From Fibrobacter sp. UBA4297 (GTDB lineage: Bacteria > Fibrobacterota > Fibrobacteria > Fibrobacterales > Fibrobacteraceae), in the NCBI RefSeq assembly GCF_002394865.1, contig NZ_DGUZ01000001.1, forward strand, positions 62,001-126,000: a stretch of DNA of 64,000 nt. Reading direction: 5' to 3'. Below the pieces are notes generated by a model, which saw only the letters and a program-made list of their open reading frames with translations, was not told where the DNA came from and searched no databases. This document shows, piece by piece, positions 40,701 through 49,395 of this stretch (within the stretch, counting starts at the first letter, position 1; each line of letters begins with the position of its first letter). Made by a program: the position numbers and the translations under genes.

Positions 40701-43080
40701 CGACGTCACGATTCCGCGCCACAAACTCACGGTGATTACGGGCGTTTCGGGCTCGGGCAAGTCGAGCCTTGCGTTCCATACGCTCTTTAGCGAAGGCCAG
40801 CGCCGCTTTGTCGAAACGCTTAGCACGTACGCTCGCCGCTTCTTGGGACGCCCCGATCGCGGTAGCATCGATTCCATTTCGGGTTTGGCGCCTGCCATTG
40901 CGATTGACCAGAAGAGCGCAAGCAAGAGCCCGCGCAGTACGGTCGCAACACTTACCGAAATTTACGATTACTTCCGCATTTTGTGGGCCCGCGTGGGAAC
41001 CGCCCACTGCCTCCATTGCGGAAAGCCGGTCAGCTCTTATGCCGCTGGCGACTTGATGCAATTTGCTTTTGACCGAGACATCAACAAAATGGTGACGGTT
41101 CTTGCTCCGTTCGAAATCAAAGACGAAATTAAGTTGTCCAAGATTTTGACGGAGAAGGGTTACCGCAAGGCATATCTCGGTAAAAAGCTCGTGGAACTTC
41201 CGTTGCCCAAAGTTCCGACACGCGAAAAGCAGTTGCTTGCCGTGGTTGATTCTGTGGTGGTCAAGGAAGAAAATCGCGCACGCCTTGTCGAAGCGTTTGA
41301 ACGCGGTTATCGCGATGGTAACGGAATCCTTTATGTGGATTGCGAAGGCGAAGAACGTCTCTCGGCTAGCGAAAAGCCGGGCTGCCCGGAATGCGGCTGG
41401 TACATGGATTCTGCACTCAACCCGAAACATTTCAGTTTCAACACGCATTGGGGTGCTTGCGAAACTTGCCTTGGTCTTGGTCACTTCAAGGATGGCGAAG
41501 AATGCCCCGATTGTCATGGTGAACGCTTGAAGCCTGAATATCTTGCAGTGCGCATCTTGGGCAAGAACATCATGGATGTGCATCACATGAGCATTGCCGA
41601 AGCCCGCGACTGGTTTGCAAAAGTCGATTTTGCAAAAGAAGAAAATGCGACTTCTGTGACCGCCGAAAGCAAAAAGACGATTGCCGCGCCGCTCCTCCGC
41701 GAAATTATTGGCCGCTTGGACTTCTTGATTAGCGTGGGCCTTGGCTATATTGGCCTTGACCGTGCGGGCGATACGCTTTCGGGCGGTGAATCCCAGCGCA
41801 TCCGCTTGGCAAGTCAGATTGGTAGCGGTCTCGAGGGCGTCTTGTATGTGCTTGACGAACCGACCGTCGGCCTCCACGAAAGCGATACCGCGAAGCTCCT
41901 CGACACGCTTTACCGCTTGCGTGACCTTGGCAATACGCTCGTGGTTGTGGAACACGATCTTAAGATGATGCAGGCCGCAGACCACATTATCGATATGGGC
42001 CCGGGTGCGGGTGATTTCGGTGGCGAAGTTGTTGCCGAAGGCTCGCCTGCAGAACTTGCGAAACCTTATGCGTTGCAGCAGTTCCCGCGCAGCGAAACGG
42101 TCAAGTTCCTCACGTATTCGACTCCAGTCGCAAACCAGCTGGATCCCGTGCAAATCACGGACGATACGGAATTTTACGAATTCAAGAACCTCAAGGCAAA
42201 TAACTTGAAGAATTTGTCTGTGAAGTTCCCGAAAAAGGCGGTGAGCGTTGTCTGTGGTGTTTCAGGTTCGGGCAAGAGTTCACTTGTCGTCGATGAAATT
42301 TTCCCGGCACTCAAAAAGCAGTTCCAGGCACGCGGTCGCAAAAAGCAGAGCGGCGAAGTATTGCTTGTGGACCAGAGCCCGATTTCAGGTACGCCGCGCA
42401 GTACGCCGGCGAGCTTCACGGGGGTGTTTGACGATATCCGCAAGCTATTCTCCAAGCTTGAACAGTCCAAGGTTAAAGGCTTTGATTACGGTCGTTTCAG
42501 TTACAACCTTGCGCGTGGGCGTTGCCCCGTTTGCGAAGGACGCGGCGCCATCGCTGTCGAAATGCACTTCCTCTCGGACATTTGGGAAACTTGTGAAGCT
42601 TGCGGCGGCAAACGCTACAACCAGGAAACCCTAACAGTCACGTTCAAGGGCAAGAACATTGCCGATGTGCTCGACATGCGCGTCGTCGAAGCTTGCGAGT
42701 TCTTTAGGGACCAGCCGAAAATTTTACCGAAACTCGAGTGCCTCCGCGATGTGGGCCTCCCTTACGTAAAGCTTGGTCAGCCCGTGACGACACTTTCGGG
42801 TGGCGAGTCCCAGCGCTTGAAGCTTGCTGCAGAACTTTGCCGCCGTCCGGCAACAGAAATGGTCTACCTGCTTGACGAGCCGACAACTGGCCTCCATTTG
42901 AAGGATATTCAGATCCTTTGGAACCTTTTGCGCAGGCTCTCGGCCCGTGGCGATACGGTCATAGTCATCGAACACCACCCCGATATTATCCGTTTAGCGG
43001 ATTGGAAGGTTGAATTGGGACCTGTGGGCGGTTCAAATGGCGGTTATTTGCTCGAAATGGGGGCTAATTCTACAAAATAA
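37789..43080 (+). CDS. uvrA: Tandem-duplicated excinuclease ABC subunit A
   Basis: This 1763-residue protein contains two complete UvrA units; normal UvrA is ~940 residues. Four Walker A motifs (GVSGSGKSSL or GVSGSGKSTL, near residues 32, 637, 984 and 1490) and four ABC signatures (LSGGEAQRIRLA, LSGGEAQRVKIA, LSGGESQRIRLA, LSGGESQRLKLA) are visible. Zinc-binding Cys pairs occur in both units (HCPKCG, QCPACKG, CDACEG; HCLHCG, GCPECG, CPVCEG). UvrA normally dimerises to recognise DNA damage and loads UvrB. A fused head-to-tail pair, known from Chlamydia, would be a covalent dimer. Whether this organism also has a single-length uvrA cannot be seen here. Confidence 0.93.
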   Translation: MTKSIEIRDAHEHNLRHVDLTIPRDSIVVVTGVSGSGKSSLAFDTVFQEGQRRFVESLSAYARQFIGRMKHPDVESVRGISPTISIDQKTVNRNPRSTVGTVVEILDHYRLMFARLGVPHCPKCGKVIQAQSVDQIVDNLYASDENKKILVMAPIVQERKGEYRKELAELKENGFVRVRVDGTIYRLEEVPLLVRYEKHTIEVVIDRLTLERKNMSRLRESIEGALKLTDGKLVSFLLTSQEAGVDGAAKEEYRLQGTQLACPKCGISIPELEPRFFSFNDPKGQCPACKGLGESCEFDINLIVPNPNLSLKEGCLAPQKKDDGCIIFSDFGWRNLRTIANEMHFSLDTPWCKLKKAQQDAVLYGTPSGSERGVVTIMQELWDMWHIYHFRKYMQIGVCPECHGTRINRIAAAVDFHGHNICEMTEWSVEKSVEFFDKLKLSPKEQRIGREVLKEIRGRLGFLKAVGLGYLDISRKASTLSGGEAQRIRLASAVGAGLQGVLYVLDEPSIGLHPRDNDKLLEMLERLRAQGNSLLIVEHDEDTMRHADCVIDVGPGAGVEGGRILAVGTVEELEKNKSSLTGAYLSGRKSIEIPAQRMRIDKNTPKLKVCGACENNLKNIDVEIPLGGAFTVVTGVSGSGKSTLVNQILRRELARVFYNSEEPVGKFDHLEGLENIDKVIEIDQTPIGRTPRSNPATYTKIWDDIRDLFAGMEESKVRGYTKSRFSFNVKGGRCDACEGAGVKVIDMHILPSVQVTCDVCDGKRFNEATREVYFKGKNISEVLDMSISDAAEFFKDIPKIAEPLKLLCEVGLGYLTLGQPSTTLSGGEAQRVKIASELRRPGTGKTLYLLDEPTTGLHFEDIRRLLECLNRLRSLGNSVVVIEHNLDVIKCADWIIDLGPDAGVNGGRIIATGTPEQIAKCKKSETGRYLAPVLAKKHGENKHFVRTDEKGEDYSLDIEVHGARKHNLKNIDVTIPRHKLTVITGVSGSGKSSLAFHTLFSEGQRRFVETLSTYARRFLGRPDRGSIDSISGLAPAIAIDQKSASKSPRSTVATLTEIYDYFRILWARVGTAHCLHCGKPVSSYAAGDLMQFAFDRDINKMVTVLAPFEIKDEIKLSKILTEKGYRKAYLGKKLVELPLPKVPTREKQLLAVVDSVVVKEENRARLVEAFERGYRDGNGILYVDCEGEERLSASEKPGCPECGWYMDSALNPKHFSFNTHWGACETCLGLGHFKDGEECPDCHGERLKPEYLAVRILGKNIMDVHHMSIAEARDWFAKVDFAKEENATSVTAESKKTIAAPLLREIIGRLDFLISVGLGYIGLDRAGDTLSGGESQRIRLASQIGSGLEGVLYVLDEPTVGLHESDTAKLLDTLYRLRDLGNTLVVVEHDLKMMQAADHIIDMGPGAGDFGGEVVAEGSPAELAKPYALQQFPRSETVKFLTYSTPVANQLDPVQITDDTEFYEFKNLKANNLKNLSVKFPKKAVSVVCGVSGSGKSSLVVDEIFPALKKQFQARGRKKQSGEVLLVDQSPISGTPRSTPASFTGVFDDIRKLFSKLEQSKVKGFDYGRFSYNLARGRCPVCEGRGAIAVEMHFLSDIWETCEACGGKRYNQETLTVTFKGKNIADVLDMRVVEACEFFRDQPKILPKLECLRDVGLPYVKLGQPVTTLSGGESQRLKLAAELCRRPATEMVYLLDEPTTGLHLKDIQILWNLLRRLSARGDTVIVIEHHPDIIRLADWKVELGPVGGSNGGYLLEMGANSTK

Positions 43081-43148
43081 TGGAACTAATTTGATTAGAA
43101 GAAATTATTTTTTTTGAGAAGAAGATCCTTAATAAGATTGGAGCGCAT

Positions 43149-45629
43149 ATGAACATTTCCCGATTGCTTCCGCTTTTATTGCTGGTGCCAGCAATTACCA
43201 TGGCAGATGAAGATCGCAACTTTAAATTGAATCCGAGTAATTTCAAAGTTGGTAATGTTCTAGAACATGCGACGGATATGGCTATTGCATTGGATAGCTC
43301 TGTCGCCATTTCTCAGGAACCGGTATTCCCGTTGCATCCCAATCGTCTCTATCTCCGCCACAAGAAATCGGCGAAAGAGTATTTGTGGTTCTCGGGTGAG
43401 GCAAAACCAGAAGAATATAAAAAGCTCCATGCATTTAGCCTCAAGGAAAATCACTTGGGAACACGCGAAGTGTTTGGAATGCGCCTGTACGCTTCTCGCC
43501 AGTACAAAGCTTTCCAGGATGAAGCGGACATCTATTTTGATGCCGAATATGTTTATTCTCCTCGAGTCTCGAAGCTCCTGTTCATGAAGAATGGCAAGTG
43601 GCAAGTTCTGAAGGAAAGCAATCATCCGGGCATGGTGCAAATCCAGTCGGACGAAAAGAACTTGGAAGTCCTGCCTCTGAATTCTAAAATGAAACCGGGC
43701 ACCCGTGCGCTTTATCCTGCTGAAAATGGCGTTTATATTTTCTCGTTTGGCGCTCCGGATCAGCTTCCATATGTGGATGCCGCTGTGCTCAAGCCGGGTG
43801 AAGTGCTCACGTTCAATGTGAAGTTCCCGTGCCCGGATTCAGCTGTTGTTGCTTCTAGTTCAAGCGAAGCTGCTGCGGTTGTGGCTATGCAAAGCTCGAG
43901 CTCTAGCGAAGCTGTTCCGGCGGCCGTTCTTGTGGGTTCTAGTTCCAGTTCGGAAATCGTTATTCCTGACTTTGATGCAGGTGTTTCTAGCTCTAGCGCA
44001 GTTCCTGTTTCTAGTGCTGCCTCTTCGGATTCTAAATCCTCTACTTCGGCAAAGACGTCTGTCACGCTTGATAAGGTGTACGCTCTGCAAACGCTTGAAG
44101 AAACAGAATCTCTTTATGATACGTTCTCTGCAGATGTTGAAAAAAATGTGAACCGCGTGGACACGATGGAATTCTCGAAATTCTATCCGGCAATTAAGCC
44201 TGCGGATTCTCTTGGACTTGCCGAATCGGACAAGGACTATCGAGGCTATGTTTCTCACTATAACCTCAAGCGTAAAGAAGCCCAGACATTGTGGCGCAAC
44301 AAAAAACTTGGGGAAGTCAGCAACATTTATAAGGCATTTCACGCAAAACTTGATAGCCTCCAGGCGCTCCCGGTTCAGATTAACATGATGCCTGTTGCCA
44401 TCGAAAAAATTGTCAGGACGGATACAATAACCGTTCCTGTGGAACCGTCAAAGAAAGTGACGAAGGGCAAAGCAAAAAAGGCTGCGGCAGATACAGCGAA
44501 GAAAACTGTTATTGTGACTAAGGTGGATTCCTTGAGCTTGAACTTTGGTGCCGATCATGGCCGTGTCCAGGTGACGTGGAAAGGCGTTGTCGATGGAATT
44601 TCGATGGATACGCTCGTTGAAAAACTTGCCTCCGGAGACTCCAATCTCGTGACGACTTTGTTCTTGGTGAACAATAAGCCGGTTTGGGTGTTTAAGGAAG
44701 GGAGCCTCGTTGGTCGCTTCCAGTACCGTTACGAAAAGCTTGGTTTCAGACTTGGCGATTCCCTTTACGTGGGCATGGGTGAATTTATTTTGCCGAAACA
44801 CATCGCTATGGAAAAGGAAGTGGTGGAATGGCTCAGAAGGGGAACGGAATCGTCTTCTTCTTCTGCAATCGTAAGTTCATCGTCTTCTGCTCCGAAGGAT
44901 ACAGTTAAGACTGCTCCGTGTGCAACAATTGTTGAACACGCGACCCGCGGAACTGTTGCTGTTATTGATTCTGGCTCGTTCCGCTTCCGTGGTAAAGTTG
45001 TGTCCATGTCTCCGTTTGCAATCCATACAACTGAAGTGACTCAAGAATTTTTCCAGAAGATCATGGCTCGTTTGGATTCTGCAAAGCGCTATCCGGACAA
45101 GTCTGTGTTCAAGGGCGAAAAGAAACCGGTGCAAAATATCACTTGGGAAAATGCTCAGTACGCTTGCAAGGTTCTTGGTGGTGATTTGCCGACTGAAGCC
45201 CAGTGGGAATTTGCTGGTCGTGCCGGAAGCAACGATGGCGTTCTCTGGACTGCAGATGATGTCATGAGTGTGAGCAAGTATGCTATTTATGCAGAAAACT
45301 CCTTGAAGGTAGGCAAGGGCGATGAAGCCTATGGTCCGCACGATGTCGCTTCGAAAGTTCCGAATGCTTGGGGCCTTTACGATATGTCGGGCAACGTTGC
45401 TGAATGGACTCGTGATAACTACTTTGCCATTACGTTCTCTATTGAAGATTCGAATCCGACTGGCTCTTATTGGGGAACGAGTAAGGTGCTGAAGGGCGGT
45501 TCTTGGAAGGACAAGGTGAAAAAGTTGAACATGACCGTGCGTGATGATGAAGATCCTCGCTATTGGTCTGATTTCATTGGCTTCCGCTGTGTGTTCCCGC
45601 TCGAAAGAATTCTCCAGGAAAAAAGATAA
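43149..45629 (+). CDS. Secreted protein with C-terminal SUMF1/FGE-like domain, Ser-rich linkers
   Basis: This 826-residue protein has a signal peptide (1-19), an N-terminal ~215-residue unassigned domain, Ser-rich linkers around residues 235-305 and 570-590, a central helical part (about 310-590) and a C-terminal formylglycine-generating-enzyme-like (SUMF1) domain from about 593: NITWENAQYACKVLGG, LPTEAQWEFAGRAGS, WGLYDMSGNVAEWTRD, LKGGSW and GFRCVF. The catalytic Cys pair of true FGEs is absent (GGSWKDKVKKLN), so it probably has a structural role like gliding or secretion components of the GldJ/GldK kind. The next gene overlaps it by one base. Ser-rich linkers suggest a surface location. Confidence 0.82.
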   Translation: MNISRLLPLLLLVPAITMADEDRNFKLNPSNFKVGNVLEHATDMAIALDSSVAISQEPVFPLHPNRLYLRHKKSAKEYLWFSGEAKPEEYKKLHAFSLKENHLGTREVFGMRLYASRQYKAFQDEADIYFDAEYVYSPRVSKLLFMKNGKWQVLKESNHPGMVQIQSDEKNLEVLPLNSKMKPGTRALYPAENGVYIFSFGAPDQLPYVDAAVLKPGEVLTFNVKFPCPDSAVVASSSSEAAAVVAMQSSSSSEAVPAAVLVGSSSSSEIVIPDFDAGVSSSSAVPVSSAASSDSKSSTSAKTSVTLDKVYALQTLEETESLYDTFSADVEKNVNRVDTMEFSKFYPAIKPADSLGLAESDKDYRGYVSHYNLKRKEAQTLWRNKKLGEVSNIYKAFHAKLDSLQALPVQINMMPVAIEKIVRTDTITVPVEPSKKVTKGKAKKAAADTAKKTVIVTKVDSLSLNFGADHGRVQVTWKGVVDGISMDTLVEKLASGDSNLVTTLFLVNNKPVWVFKEGSLVGRFQYRYEKLGFRLGDSLYVGMGEFILPKHIAMEKEVVEWLRRGTESSSSSAIVSSSSSAPKDTVKTAPCATIVEHATRGTVAVIDSGSFRFRGKVVSMSPFAIHTTEVTQEFFQKIMARLDSAKRYPDKSVFKGEKKPVQNITWENAQYACKVLGGDLPTEAQWEFAGRAGSNDGVLWTADDVMSVSKYAIYAENSLKVGKGDEAYGPHDVASKVPNAWGLYDMSGNVAEWTRDNYFAITFSIEDSNPTGSYWGTSKVLKGGSWKDKVKKLNMTVRDDEDPRYWSDFIGFRCVFPLERILQEKR

Positions 45630-46213
45630 TGAGTGATAATTCTAATAAGGAAAAAAGCATTTTCAAGAAACTGACTGCATTCCCGTATTTGCTCGTATTG
45701 CTTGCTTTGTTGATGCCTTTGGCAAATGTTTCTTGCTCGGCAAAAGACGATAGCAAGCCAATTGCTCAAATGACTTTTTACCAGATTGCATCGGGCGTTG
45801 ATTTGGATGAATCGGTTAAATCTTCGGCTTTGAACCAGATGAATCGCATGGTCAAGGAAAATCCGAAGATTCTGGATCATTTCAAGACGCAAATGCCGAA
45901 TTACCCGAAAATGGAACCTGTCCATCATTTGTACGGTATCGTAGCGGCAATCTTTTTGGCGGCTGTGTTTGCCTGGATTGTTCCGTTAGCGTCAATCGTG
46001 ATGGGACTTTTGTCCATGATTTCTTTGTGGTCGCTCTTGATGAAGCTCTCGCAAATCGGGGCTACGCTTGGAATCCCGCTATTAAAAGTTGAGGGGGGCG
46101 TTGGGCTTTACTGCGCAAGCTTCCTCATTTTGATCGGAACGGCGATGAACATCGCAACGCTTGTTCGCCCGATGGTAATGGCCCGTCGCGAACGGAAGAA
46201 AGCTCGTAAGTAG
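45629..46213 (+). CDS. Small polytopic membrane protein coupled to the SUMF1-like protein
   Basis: This 194-residue protein begins at the last base of the upstream stop codon (TAATG), so translation is coupled. It has a membrane helix at about 18-36 (FPYLLVLLALLMPLANVSC), a ~70-residue hydrophilic loop, then three hydrophobic segments (about 103-128, 130-145, 155-180) and a basic C-terminus (RRERKKARK). I do not recognise a family. Pairing with the FGE-like secreted protein suggests a joint envelope complex, perhaps comparable to GldJ/K with membrane partners, but this is inference. Confidence 0.7.
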   Translation: MSDNSNKEKSIFKKLTAFPYLLVLLALLMPLANVSCSAKDDSKPIAQMTFYQIASGVDLDESVKSSALNQMNRMVKENPKILDHFKTQMPNYPKMEPVHHLYGIVAAIFLAAVFAWIVPLASIVMGLLSMISLWSLLMKLSQIGATLGIPLLKVEGGVGLYCASFLILIGTAMNIATLVRPMVMARRERKKARK

Positions 46214-46371
46214 TGTCATCCTGAGCGAAGTCGAAGGATCTAATGATTTCAATAAGAAAGGTCGCGATTGCTCGCGACCTTTTCTCATGCTCTGTCATTC
46301 CCGCCTCCGAGCGGGAATCTCCCTTTCGTTTAAAAAGGCGATGCCCCATCAAGTGGGGCATGACAAGTTTT
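46214..46371. repeat. Cluster of hairpin repeats between convergent genes
   Basis: A GTCATCCTGAGCGAAGTCGA tract (46215-46240) is followed by the terminator listed next, a GTCATTCCCGCCTCCGAGCG / GGGAATCTCC hairpin (46293-46322) and an ATGCCCCA/TGGGGCAT hairpin (46341-46361). The last, read on the minus strand, is followed by a T tract and may terminate ychF. Confidence 0.75.
46256..46284 (+). terminator. Terminator of the SUMF1-like operon
   Basis: AAAGGTCGCGA/TCGCGACCTTTT, 11 bp stem, 4-base loop, with Ts; the symmetric arms also allow use on the minus strand. Confidence 0.8.
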
Positions 46372-46407
46372 GTTTTGGCGATCCTGCCTACTGCGCCACC
46401 GGCGCCA

Positions 46408-47505
46408 TTACACATTAAACAGGAAGTACATGATGTCGCCATCCTGCACGAGGTATTCCTTACCTTCCGTACGGACAAGCCCTGCTTCCTTGGCGGCGTT
46501 CCAGCTGCCGTGCTTGAGGAAGTCGGCATAGCTTAAGGTTTCGGCGCGGATAAAGCCTCGTTCGAAGTCCGTGTGGATGACGCCTGCACACTGCGGGGCC
46601 TTGAAACCTGCGTGGAACGTCCAGGCGCGGCATTCCTTTTCGCCAGCGGTGAAGAACGTGCGCAGTCCGAGGATTTCGTAACCCTTACGGACCACGGCGT
46701 CGAGGCCCGATTCCTTCATGCCGAGTTCCTTTAAGAATTCAATCTTGTCGGCGGGCTCCATGGCAGAAAGTTCTTCTTCGATCTTGCCGCTGATGACAAT
46801 CACGTCGTGACCGTGCTTGGAAGCGTATTCCTTGAGCTTATCCACGTAAGCGTTACCGGTGAGGATATCGTCTTCCTTCACGTTTGCGCAGTAGAAGAGC
46901 GGCTTTGCGGTGAGGAGTCCGAGGTCCTTGACGATGCCTTCCATTTCTTCGCTGTCGTGCATCACGGTGCGGGCAGCGCGGCCTTCTTCCATAGTCGTCT
47001 TCAAAAGTTCGCAAGCGGCAAGGCGAGCCTTGGCTTCGGCGTTACCGGTACGTGCAGACTTTGCTTCGGTAGCAAGGCGCTTTTCGACGGTGTCCAAGTC
47101 CTTGAGGATAAGTTCCGTTTCAATCACTTCGACGTCGCGGATCGGGTCCACGGAACCGTTCACATGGATGATGTTTTCGTCGTCAAAGCAGCGCACCACT
47201 TCCATGATGGCTTCGCATTCACGGATGTGGGTGAGGAACTGGTTGCCGAGACCTTCACCCTTGGAAGCCCCCTTTACAAGACCTGCAATGTCCACGAATT
47301 CTGTAACGGCCGGGACGATGGATTTCGGGTTGTAGACCTTCACAAGTTCATCAAGGCGGGCATCCGGGACGCTCACCATGCCGACGTTCGGGTCGATGGT
47401 GCAGAACGGGTAGTTTGCAGATTCTGCGCCCGCGTTGGTGATTGCGTTGAAAATTGTGCTCTTGCCTACGTTCGGGAGGCCTACGATGCCGCATTTAAAA
47501 CCCAT
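46408..47505 (-). CDS. ychF: Redox-regulated ATPase YchF (Obg-family P-loop protein)
   Basis: This 365-residue protein has the YchF P-loop GLPNVGKSTIFNAITNAGAE and the following ANYPFCTIDPNVG, the switch element TEFVDIAGLVKGASKGEGLG and a C-terminal TGS domain (LRTFFTAGEKECRAWTFHAG to EYLVQDGDIMYFLFNV). The nucleotide-specificity motif is NVKE (residues ~200-204), the YchF pattern that prefers ATP over GTP. It binds ribosomes and responds to oxidative stress in other bacteria. The length is normal. The start has a GGAGAT site. Confidence 0.95.
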   Translation of the reverse strand: MGFKCGIVGLPNVGKSTIFNAITNAGAESANYPFCTIDPNVGMVSVPDARLDELVKVYNPKSIVPAVTEFVDIAGLVKGASKGEGLGNQFLTHIRECEAIMEVVRCFDDENIIHVNGSVDPIRDVEVIETELILKDLDTVEKRLATEAKSARTGNAEAKARLAACELLKTTMEEGRAARTVMHDSEEMEGIVKDLGLLTAKPLFYCANVKEDDILTGNAYVDKLKEYASKHGHDVIVISGKIEEELSAMEPADKIEFLKELGMKESGLDAVVRKGYEILGLRTFFTAGEKECRAWTFHAGFKAPQCAGVIHTDFERGFIRAETLSYADFLKHGSWNAAKEAGLVRTEGKEYLVQDGDIMYFLFNV

Positions 47506-47618
47506 GATAATCTCCGATTTGTGGCGGAATTTGCCGCCGACTAATTTTGTGGCGCCAGTAATCGCTTTATCCTATAGCGATTTTAGTCACCTGATTTTTG
47601 CGATGTAAAGGTAGAAAA

Positions 47619-49025
47619 ATGCCCTTTGATGAGGCTAGCAAAAAATCTAAATTTGCCGCGGTTTTCAGGTGCTATATGGCAACAGATGCGTTAAAGACGA
47701 ACATGGATATGCTGAACGGCCCTCTCGGAAGAAAAATCTTGAGGTTTGCCATTCCGCTTGCGGCGACGAGCATTTTGCAACAACTGTTCAATGCGGCCGA
47801 TATTGCCGTGGTCGGGCAATTTGCAGGCGACAAGGCGCTTGCTGCTGTCGGTGCCAACACGTTCGTGATAAACTTGCTCATCAACTTGTTTGTAGGGATT
47901 TCTGTTGGCGTGAACGTGGTGGTCGCCAATTCCGTTGGCGAACGCAGTTACCGTTCCGTGACGCGCAGCGTACACACCTCCGTTATTGTTTCGTTCTTTA
48001 GCGGAATCCTGCTTTCGTTTATCGGCGTCTTTTTTGCAAGGCCCATCCTTTCGGCGATTTCCACGCCATTGGACATCCTGGACATGGCGGTACGCTACTT
48101 GCGAATTTATTTTGCGGGCATGCCCTTTATGATGTTGTTCAATTTTATAGCGGCCATCTTGCGTGGAAAAGGCGATACGAAACGCCCGCTATACGTGCTC
48201 CTTGTCGCAGGGGCGATAAATGTTGTCTTGAATTTGATTCTTGTCGCAGGCTTTGGGCTTGGCGTGTCGGGCGTCGCGATAGCGACCGTATTTGCAAACG
48301 CCATTAGCGGGCTTACGTTGTGCTACTTCTTGCTACATGAAATGGGACCGTTCAAGCTCGAATTCTGGAAACTGCGTGTTACTCCGTTCTTTTTAGGACG
48401 CATCATGCGTGTGGGGCTCCCGGCAGGGCTTCAGGGCGTTGTGTTCTCGTTTAGCAATGTCTGCCTCCAGTCGGCTATCAATAGTCTCGGTTCTGCGACG
48501 GTGGCGGCTTCTGCGGCTGCACTCAATTACGAGTTCATCGTTTACTACTGGCTCAATTCTTTCTCGCATGCTTGTGTGACGTTCGTGGGACAAAATTACG
48601 GTGCAAGGAACATGGCGCGTTGCCGCAGTACCGTGCGCTGGACGCTCTTGCTTGGCGGTTCATCGACGATTGTGTTGAGCCTTCTCTGTTGCCTTTTTGC
48701 GCACCCACTACTTTCTGTGTTTACCTCTGACCAGGGCATTATCGAAATTGGTGCGATTCGCATGTACGTCGTGGTGGGCCTCCTTTTCATAAACGTGTTC
48801 CTAGATGTGTTCTCGGGCGCGCTCCGAGGCATGGGACAGTCGCTTTTGCCAGCGCTTACTTGTATGGTCGGGGTTTGCGGTATCCGCATTACCTGGGTTC
48901 TCCTTGTGTTCCCCAAGTACAATTCTTTTGCTTCTCTGATGGTGATTTACCCGCTCAGCTGGGTGGCTACGATATCTGTCCTTGCTGGCATTTACATCTA
49001 TTACGTAAAACGCACAAAATTCTAG
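47619..49025 (+). CDS. MATE-family efflux transporter
   Basis: This 468-residue inner-membrane protein has 12 predicted helices and the MATE pattern: LRFAIPLAATSILQQLFNAA, VVGQFAGDKALAAVGANTFV, QNYGARNMARCRSTVRWT and GALRGMGQSLLPALTCM in the second half, with the usual two pseudo-repeats. MATE proteins export cationic or organic compounds in exchange for sodium or protons. The start at 47619 has AAAGG eight bases upstream; a second candidate ATG at 47676 starts closer to the conserved region. No regulator is adjacent; ychF is divergent on the other side of a ~100-base promoter region. Confidence 0.88.
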   Translation: MPFDEASKKSKFAAVFRCYMATDALKTNMDMLNGPLGRKILRFAIPLAATSILQQLFNAADIAVVGQFAGDKALAAVGANTFVINLLINLFVGISVGVNVVVANSVGERSYRSVTRSVHTSVIVSFFSGILLSFIGVFFARPILSAISTPLDILDMAVRYLRIYFAGMPFMMLFNFIAAILRGKGDTKRPLYVLLVAGAINVVLNLILVAGFGLGVSGVAIATVFANAISGLTLCYFLLHEMGPFKLEFWKLRVTPFFLGRIMRVGLPAGLQGVVFSFSNVCLQSAINSLGSATVAASAAALNYEFIVYYWLNSFSHACVTFVGQNYGARNMARCRSTVRWTLLLGGSSTIVLSLLCCLFAHPLLSVFTSDQGIIEIGAIRMYVVVGLLFINVFLDVFSGALRGMGQSLLPALTCMVGVCGIRITWVLLVFPKYNSFASLMVIYPLSWVATISVLAGIYIYYVKRTKF

Positions 49026-49027
49026 GA

Positions 49028-49062
49028 AAGGCCCGCATATTGCATTTTTGTGGGCTTTTATA
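49028..49062 (+). terminator. Terminator after the MATE gene
   Basis: GCCCGCA (49031-49037) pairs with TGTGGGC (49049-49055), followed by TTTTAT. Confidence 0.7.
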
Positions 49063-49395
49063 GACGTAAATATTTGTTATCCGACTTGCGTGTTTGGGCA
49101 GTATTGCCAATTATTTGACATTTTGTCAATGGTCAAAAAACTGCCATTTGAGAAATAAGCCGTAAATAAAGATAGTTTACGGGTGTCCAAATACAGCCGA
49201 TTTGGGATTGGATTCAATGGTGTCAATTAGTGTTGGAGAATTGATGCTTCTGTATCGGATGGAGACTCGGATCACTATTCTTCATGATTTTTTTTACCTA
49301 GTGACCTTGGCCGAATAGAGTTTCCAATCCCAAACGGCCATTTTTTCCACAACAACCCTGTATCTATCAACTAGTAACTCTGAGCGAATAACTAG
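49063..49395. other. Gene-free interval with a 16-17 bp inverted repeat
   Basis: I see no gene here. The main structure is an inverted repeat, 49196-49212 (GCCGATTTGGGATTGGA) and 49323-49338 (its near-exact complement, one indel), enclosing ~110 bases. A GTAAA/TTTAC hairpin lies near 49163-49180, and loose ACTAGTTA-type heptads lie at 49370-49396. It could be a small mobile or decayed element, or an untranslated RNA. Confidence 0.5.

Noticed and set aside
39523..42153. An 876-codon open frame antisense to uvrA
   Set aside because: It is a shadow of the duplicated UvrA codon pattern on the other strand; no signal, RBS or family motif is present, and uvrA itself has full domain conservation.
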